The notes beneath the pieces were generated by a model. The model did not search any database. It saw only the letters and a list, made by a program, of their open reading frames with translations, and was not told the origin of the DNA. This document shows, in pieces, positions 58,841 through 64,000 of a stretch of DNA of 64,000 nt. The stretch's first letter is position 1; each line of letters begins with the position of its first letter. The DNA is taken from positions 1,674,001-1,738,000 of the forward strand of contig JANTQA010000075.1 in NCBI GenBank assembly GCA_027625915.1. The letters run 5' to 3'. The DNA is from Anaeramoeba flamelloides (Eukaryota > Metamonada > Anaeramoebidae). Made by a program: the position numbers and the translations under genes.

Positions 58841-61000
58841 ATGTCAAAAACAAAAACTAAAACTAAAACGAAAACAAAAACAAAAACAAATGAAATTAGG
58901 AAACACATAAAACAAGGAAAAAAACTTTATAAATCACAGCAAATGAAGGAGTCTTTCGATGAATTCCAAAAGGTGATTACACTTGATTCGCATAATTATT
59001 ATGGAAATTATTATTGTGGGCTTATTTCGCAGATCAAAAACAATTACAGTGACGCCTGCAACTATTTGAGAGTAGCATACGAAACTTCACCTGAGGAGAT
59101 TAAACCACTCAAGCTCTTGATTTGTGCTTTGCAAAAAATGGATTCGAAAGAAGAAGCCAAAAAATATTACAAAAAAATAATCCAATTAGATCCAAACAAC
59201 TTTGAAAATTATTTGAATTATGGGCTAATATTGAAAGACCTTGGGGAATTTGAGGAATGCGAGGTCCAATTCAAAAAGGCTCTTTCACTGAACCCAGAAT
59301 CTGTCAAGGCCCTCAACAGCATAAGTTATTTCTTACAAGATTCTGGTCGTTTTAAAGAAGCACAAGAATTTTTGGAGCGATCGATCAAATACGAGCCCAA
59401 ATCTTCTGTTGCACAGAACAATTTGGGGATAATATACTTAAGAAACAAGGACTCGTTCCAAGCAAGGAAATGCTTTCAGAACGCAATTCGATATGACCCA
59501 AAGTGCAAGAATGCATGGTTCAATTTGGCATTACTCCTCAAAGATATCAAGGAATTTGAAAGATCTAAAAAGGCAGCAGAAAAGGTAACCCATCTCGATC
59601 CCGGGGACTCGCTAGCCTGGTTTAATTTGGCCCTTAGTTATGAAAAATGTAAAGATTTAGCCCGAGCGATCCAATCGATACAAAAGGCAATTTCAATTAA
59701 TAATAATAACCAGAGGTATTTGTATCATTTGGGCAGATTGTATTATCAAAGCTATCAATTGACAAGTGCAAAAGAAATTTTAAACCAATCAATTAATTGT
59801 AACGATTCAAAGTATATCCAAAAATCTAATCAAATTTTGGAATGGATCGAAGAAGATTTACAAAATACTCATAAAAACAATCAAAAAAAAGAAAATCAAG
59901 AAAATTCAAAAAATATGAAGAAAAAAAATTCCAAAATTCAATCAAACAACACTCAGTTAGAGAACAAATTAATAAAAAAGAAAAAAGAAAAAAATAATAA
60001 ATCGCAAAATAATAAAAAGGAAAATAATAAAGCACAAAATAATAAAGCACAAAATAATAAAGCACAAAATAATAAATTAATAAAAAATAAAAAAGAAAAA
60101 ATTAACAAAGCGCAAAATAATAAAGAAGAAAATAAAAATCAAAATAAAAACCATAATATTGAGGATTATGAAGAAAAATATAAAACATTGTTAAAAAAAT
60201 ATAAAAAATTAAAAGAAAAAAATCAAAACCTTGAAAAAGATTTGGAAAGTAAAACAAATTCTTTAAAAGTCAAAGAAAAAGCCCTGGGCGAATTACAAAC
60301 GGAAAATAGAAAATTACAATCAATATCAAAAGAAAAATTACAAAAAAAATCTAATTCTCAATTAGAAATGGAAATATCTAATTTAAATCAGAAAATAATT
60401 GAGAATAATCTTAAACAGGATAAATTATTACAGGAAAACAACCAATTACATAAAAACAATGAAAAATTAAAAAAATTAAATGAATCTTTAACTACCGCAA
60501 ATAACAAACTTATAATTTCAAACGAAATTTTAGAACAAGATACAATAACTAAAAAAACTCAAATACATAAATTAAAAAAGGTATTAAGCAAAGAAAATGA
60601 AAAAATGATATCACCAAAAAATAAAAAAATGATATCACCAAAAAATAAAAAAAAAAGAGAAACAGAAAAAGGAAAAGAAAATGAAAAAATGATATCACCA
60701 AAAAATAAAAAAAAAAGAGAACCAAAAAAAGGAAAAGAAAAAGAAAAAAAAAGAGAAACAGAAAAAGGAAAAGAAAAAAAAAGAAAAAAAAAAAAAAATC
60801 CAAAAAATGAGAAGAAAAATAGAAATGACAAGAAAAATGAAAAGAAAAAAAATAGCATAAATTATATATCTCAGCCACTTTCCGAATCTAATGATTCATC
60901 AGATAATTTTCAAGGATTATTGAAATTTGATTCGGACCAAGACCAAGAAAAGATATTAATTGATTCCGATTCTTGGGGAACGGGTAATTCAGAATATTAA
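58841..61000 (+). CDS. TPR-repeat protein with lysine-rich coiled-coil tail
   Basis: 719 residues, intronless, cytosolic scaffold by analogy; no signal peptide or membrane segment. Residues 3-16 are seven Lys-Thr pairs. Residues 20-325 hold about nine 34-residue tetratricopeptide repeats, with the usual consensus positions visible (for example ALSLNPESVKALNSISYFLQDSGRFKEAQEFL and AIRYDPKCKNAWFNLALLLKDIKEFERSKKA). These normally bind peptide partners. Residues 340-435 are Asn/Lys/Gln-rich, with NNKAQ repeated. Residues 436-585 read as a coiled coil (EEKYKTLLKKYKKLKEKNQ, then LQENNQLHKNNEKLKKL). Residues 587-680 repeat EKMISPKNKKKRE and KGKEK units, and the tail is acidic and Ser-rich (SESNDSSD... 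DSDSWGTGNSEY). The basic array then acidic tail might bind nucleic acid or chaperones; this is speculative. Start fixed by the first ATG after a T-rich leader. The TPR part has normal codon balance; the tail is A-dominated. Confidence 0.88.
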   Translation: MSKTKTKTKTKTKTKTNEIRKHIKQGKKLYKSQQMKESFDEFQKVITLDSHNYYGNYYCGLISQIKNNYSDACNYLRVAYETSPEEIKPLKLLICALQKMDSKEEAKKYYKKIIQLDPNNFENYLNYGLILKDLGEFEECEVQFKKALSLNPESVKALNSISYFLQDSGRFKEAQEFLERSIKYEPKSSVAQNNLGIIYLRNKDSFQARKCFQNAIRYDPKCKNAWFNLALLLKDIKEFERSKKAAEKVTHLDPGDSLAWFNLALSYEKCKDLARAIQSIQKAISINNNNQRYLYHLGRLYYQSYQLTSAKEILNQSINCNDSKYIQKSNQILEWIEEDLQNTHKNNQKKENQENSKNMKKKNSKIQSNNTQLENKLIKKKKEKNNKSQNNKKENNKAQNNKAQNNKAQNNKLIKNKKEKINKAQNNKEENKNQNKNHNIEDYEEKYKTLLKKYKKLKEKNQNLEKDLESKTNSLKVKEKALGELQTENRKLQSISKEKLQKKSNSQLEMEISNLNQKIIENNLKQDKLLQENNQLHKNNEKLKKLNESLTTANNKLIISNEILEQDTITKKTQIHKLKKVLSKENEKMISPKNKKMISPKNKKKRETEKGKENEKMISPKNKKKREPKKGKEKEKKRETEKGKEKKRKKKKNPKNEKKNRNDKKNEKKKNSINYISQPLSESNDSSDNFQGLLKFDSDQDQEKILIDSDSWGTGNSEY
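60598..60790 (+). repeat. In-gene tandem coding repeats (MISPKNKK and KGKEK units)
   Basis: Direct repeats of atgatatcaccaaaaaataa (first 20 bases of a ~24-30 base unit) occur three times within the TPR gene, interleaved with gaaacagaaaaaggaaaaga units. All are in frame, so copy-number change would alter protein length without breaking it. Confidence 0.8.
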
Positions 61001-61335
61001 CCACCATCTATAAATATACAAAACACACAATTTTTTTAATATACCATATTTTTGTTAACACTTATATTTATATGATATCCAAATTAAATATTATTAATAA
61101 ACTTAATGATATTGTTTAGGAATAATGTTTTTTTTTTTTCAAAGTAATTTTAATTGAATAAAAAACACGTTATTACATATATTTTTTATCATTTAAATAC
61201 GTTTTTTTCTCAATACAACCAATTCTTTATTGGATATAAGCTTTTAAACATTGACTCTCGAAGTCTTTGATTTTTTTTTTATTCTTTTAATTCGATAAGG
61301 GAAATTTCACAAACTTTTTGATTTTTTTATCCATA

Positions 61336-61490
61336 TATTATTTTCTTTTATTTGGATAAAAATGTTTACTTATAAAAAAATTAATACTGGGGTAACATAA
61401 ATGTGGGTTTATATTACGTTTGGGAAAATATAATAAATTGGGTTTTTGATTTTTTATACTTTTTACCCTTTCCAAATTTCTCTTTTTAAG
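61336..61490 (+). mobile_element. Fragment of mariner-like TTGGACACACC family
   Basis: 'taatactggggtaacataaa', 'tgggtttatattacgtttgg' and 'aaaatataataaattgggtt' match the right half of the 8625-9154 element. The terminal repeat is lost. Confidence 0.6.
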
Positions 61491-61974
61491 TTGTTTGGGT
61501 TCCTCCTCTTTTTGTTTTTATAGGTGCTTGGAGAGGTTCAAGGAATATAAAATCATTATAAGAATTGGTGGACTTGGTCATGACTAACCTAACCAAATTT
61601 GTTAATGATCAGATCTAAAATGAATTGAGCTGGACTTATGCAACTGTAGAGAACTGAATCCAACGAATGCGATCTGAAGCCAACCAAAGTGAACCGAATT
61701 GGACTTTCCGTACAATCTGTCAAGTCGGTACCTGGACTGGGATTTTGCGAAAACAAGATTTGGGAAACTTGCAAAAAAAAAAATAAAAAAAAAACAACTC
61801 AAAAAAAAAAAAAAAAAAAAAAAAAAGCAACTCAATTCTGTAAAACCAAATCTTATTCTTAAAACCTTAGCACTTTATAGAATCAAACCATCTATAAAGT
61901 TTCTAAAAAACTTAATAAAGTAACCTATTTCATTTGATCTATAGTTGTTCAAATATTTAGAACTCTTTATTAAA

Positions 61975-62210
61975 ACAAATTGAAAATATTGATCATTTTT
62001 TATGGGTCTATCCTTCCTATGAAAATAATTGATTAATTTCCCTAAATAAATCAAAAGAAATAAATCTTAATCAATTGATTTTAAACGATGATAGTTTGAA
62101 ATTATTTTCATTAATTGCTCATTCGTGAAATCTATGATTTTACGCTTAAATTTATGAAAGGGAATTTAAGTAAAAGGGTATCCAGAGGGTAATTTACACT
62201 TCTTCAACAA
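61975..62210 (-). repeat. Interspersed repeat family Y, reverse copy
   Basis: Reverse complement reads like 25880-26240 and 31045-31380: 'gtgtaaattaccctctgg', 'cttttacttaaattccctt', 'taagcgtaaaatcatagatt' and a downstream 'atgatcaatattttc' block. Confidence 0.6.
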
Positions 62211-62246
62211 TAAAAAAATAAATTGGGTTTTTTTATTTTTATTTGT

Positions 62247-62264
62247 CCCCCCCCCCCCCCCCCC
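62247..62264 (+). repeat. Poly-C run of 18
   Basis: Eighteen consecutive C in a genome dominated by A and T runs. It lies between the family Y block and a 'gaatcttctttatt...gaagaagagttac' block. The complementary G run could form a quadruplex. Confidence 0.95.
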
Positions 62265-62869
62265 TGGACCGAATCTTCTTTATTTTGTGAAGAAGAGTTA
62301 CAAAGGAAAAAGATCAATTGATTACTTGCTAATACTGGAGACACTGGAAAACTAAAGTATAAGATAAATTGAAAATAAAAGTAAAAAACAAATGTTAAAA
62401 ATGACTAAAAGTTTAAAGCAAATAAGATCAAAAAAAAAAAAGAAATTGCAACAATTAAACAAGGACTTCCAAGTGAAAAATCATGATTAATTATCAAATT
62501 ATTAAATATCCCGAAAGTTTATGTGGCTGTGATTTTGGGAGTACTAATTTAAAATTAGCATTGGTTTTTCTTTGATTTTTTTTTTACAAATTGCTTCTTA
62601 AAAAACCTTTTTTAATTTCTTTTTCTTTTTTCCTCTTTCCTTTTTATTTTTTTCAATTTACTTTTAAATTATTTGCTTGAATGTCTAAAAATAAAAAATT
62701 CTGGGTGTGTCCTTCTCCAGCGAAATGGTAAAATCTATAGTTTTATACTTAAATTCCCGTTGAGAATATTTAAGTAAAAAGTACATCTAAAGTCTAATTT
62801 AGACTTCTACCACCAATAAAAAAAAATAAATTAAAATTTTAATATTATGTAACAATTCTAAAAAATTGT

Positions 62870-63500
62870 CCGGAAAATATTACAAACCATATATTCTCAA
62901 CAAATGATATATATCTATAAGTATTTCCAAAAAAGTGAGATATTTTTTTACATTTCATAAAAAATCATCTTTTTCAATGTATCTATTTGTTTATTGACAT
63001 TACGAAATTAAGTTTAATATTAATACATGTTGAATAAATAGCCAAGGTATTTATTTCAAATTATGTTTGATGAAATATTTCCAAAAAATGAAAAAAAAAA
63101 GTACTTTTTTTTGGTGAAAACAATGTACGACCAATTTCAATAAAAAACTGGAAATATGGATTGAATACAAATGATTTTTTTTCAACAACAAAACACAGTT
63201 ATACCTTTTCAACTTGATTTGAAAATTTGTTGAGATTAAACAAGTTAAAAAAACTGTTTTTTTCGTTTAAAAAGAAAATAATAAACACCAATTTTCACCC
63301 TCTAAAAAAAAACAGATAAAATAGAGTTCAGAAATTTAATATCTTTTATTTATGTAAGACAATACCAAGAAAAAAATTGAATTATTATCAAGAATCAACA
63401 TATGGTTGTGGATTATTTTGGATATTTAATTAATTTAAAGATTGAGTTTAATAGAGATATTTTAAAATAAATTTTTACCTCTTTTTTGGTAATGGCTTAA
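62870..63500 (+). repeat. Diverged interspersed repeat (copy 2 of 3160-3800)
   Basis: Same block order as 3160-3800: 'gaaatatttccaaaaaatga', 'gaccaatttcaataaaaaac', 'caattttcaccct', 'atattttaaaataaattttt'. It is preceded by a Y-type block at 62720-62825. Confidence 0.55.
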
Positions 63501-64000
63501 ATATCGTAAACTTCTAACTCTGGAATTTTATGTGAAAAAAAATTTAAAGTGTCATCTTTCAAATTAATTATGTAATTTACTTTTTTTTTATTTCATAATA
63601 GTTAATTTAATAAATGAAATTTCACAAGATATTTACAACACGATTATTATTACAAAGAATATTTACATAATTCATACATTTCAACAATTTATCCCCCTAT
63701 ACGAACCTCTAACATATCGGAAGGTGTAATTACGATCTTTTATTGTAAAAATAAAATAATCTTTCCTCTATATAAAACCCCAAGTTTACATAAACAAAAA
63801 AACACAAATCTTAAAAGCTTAAGATACCGCTTTTGAGATCATAATATTTCGATTTTTTTCTTTCTTCAATTATTAATACACATGGACAGTGAAGGAATAA
63901 ACAAGAGTTTTATCCATTAGTGGTGAAATTATTTAATTTTACAAAGTTATTAGCACTTTTGTACAAAAAACTACGACTCTAAAAATAAAACAATTAAAAT

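Larger units (their letters stand above)
61001..64000. other. Gene-free repeat-rich region at window end
   Basis: Holds a fragment of the mariner-like family (61336-61490), a less A+T-rich stretch with repeated GAACTGAATCC-like words (61500-61775), family Y in reverse (61975-62210), a poly-C run, a second Y-type block (62720-62825) and a diverged repeat (62870-63500). The 28-A run at 61801-61826 splits nothing coding. The last 500 bp show nothing recognisable. Confidence 0.6.

Noticed and set aside
60549-60878. Phe-rich antisense frames under the TPR gene tail (also 60559-60858 and 59826-60065)
   Set aside because: Produced by the complement of A-rich lysine codons.
62247-62264. Poly-C as telomere or centromere marker
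   Set aside because: A single isolated run with no repeated telomere-type unit around it.

Overview
This is nuclear DNA from a eukaryotic microbe (protist). It is extremely A+T-rich, gene-poor and crowded with repeats. Support for a eukaryote: a gene for translation factor eIF2 beta with three GT-AG introns, a near-canonical Arf1-type GTPase, a Ras-like/BTB/BTB fusion ending in a CAAX box, a non-LTR retrotransposon (LINE), a tRNA-derived SINE and many small TA-flanked DNA elements. Ras-BTB fusions in a very A+T-rich genome with poly-lysine and poly-asparagine proteins suggest an amoeboid or flagellate lineage such as Anaeramoeba. That placement is a guess; only 'A+T-rich protist' is secure.

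Layout. 1-5348 and 10118 to at least 15270 are the two arms of an inverted duplication, each with a four-exon eIF2 beta gene, separated by a ~4.8 kb spacer of repeats. The left gene (minus strand) is intact. The right gene (plus strand) has one extra T in its last exon and loses the second half of the zinc ribbon. The arms are nearly identical around the exons, roughly 90% alike further into the 3.8 kb second intron, and unrelated in its middle, where each carries different insertions. 15271-20568 is repeat-rich non-coding DNA. 20569-21753 (minus) is the Ras-like/BTB/BTB gene. 21754-31807 has no convincing gene. 31808-32563 (minus) encodes a 251-residue protein of unknown function, and a 91-residue ORF (32866-33141, plus) diverges from it across a purine-rich gap. 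33142-40957 is repeats, including a ~720 bp tandem duplication. 40958-41497 (plus) is Arf. 42127-45432 is a nested set of DNA elements, followed at once by a broken LINE (45807-52185). 52200-58840 is repeats, including a SINE inside a mariner-like element. 58841-61000 (plus) is a TPR protein with a long lysine/asparagine-rich coiled-coil tail. 61001-64000 is repeats again, with an 18-base poly-C run.

The host genes do not form a pathway. They are scattered housekeeping or signalling genes (translation initiation, vesicle traffic, a GTPase-BTB regulator, a TPR scaffold) in a sea of decayed elements. At least six repeat families recur inside this one window. The most conspicuous is a ~195 bp near-perfect hairpin element flanked by TA (seven clear copies plus one decayed). 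Coding islands stand out by lower A+T content and balanced codons; most other open frames are shadows or chance products of poly-A/poly-T runs.
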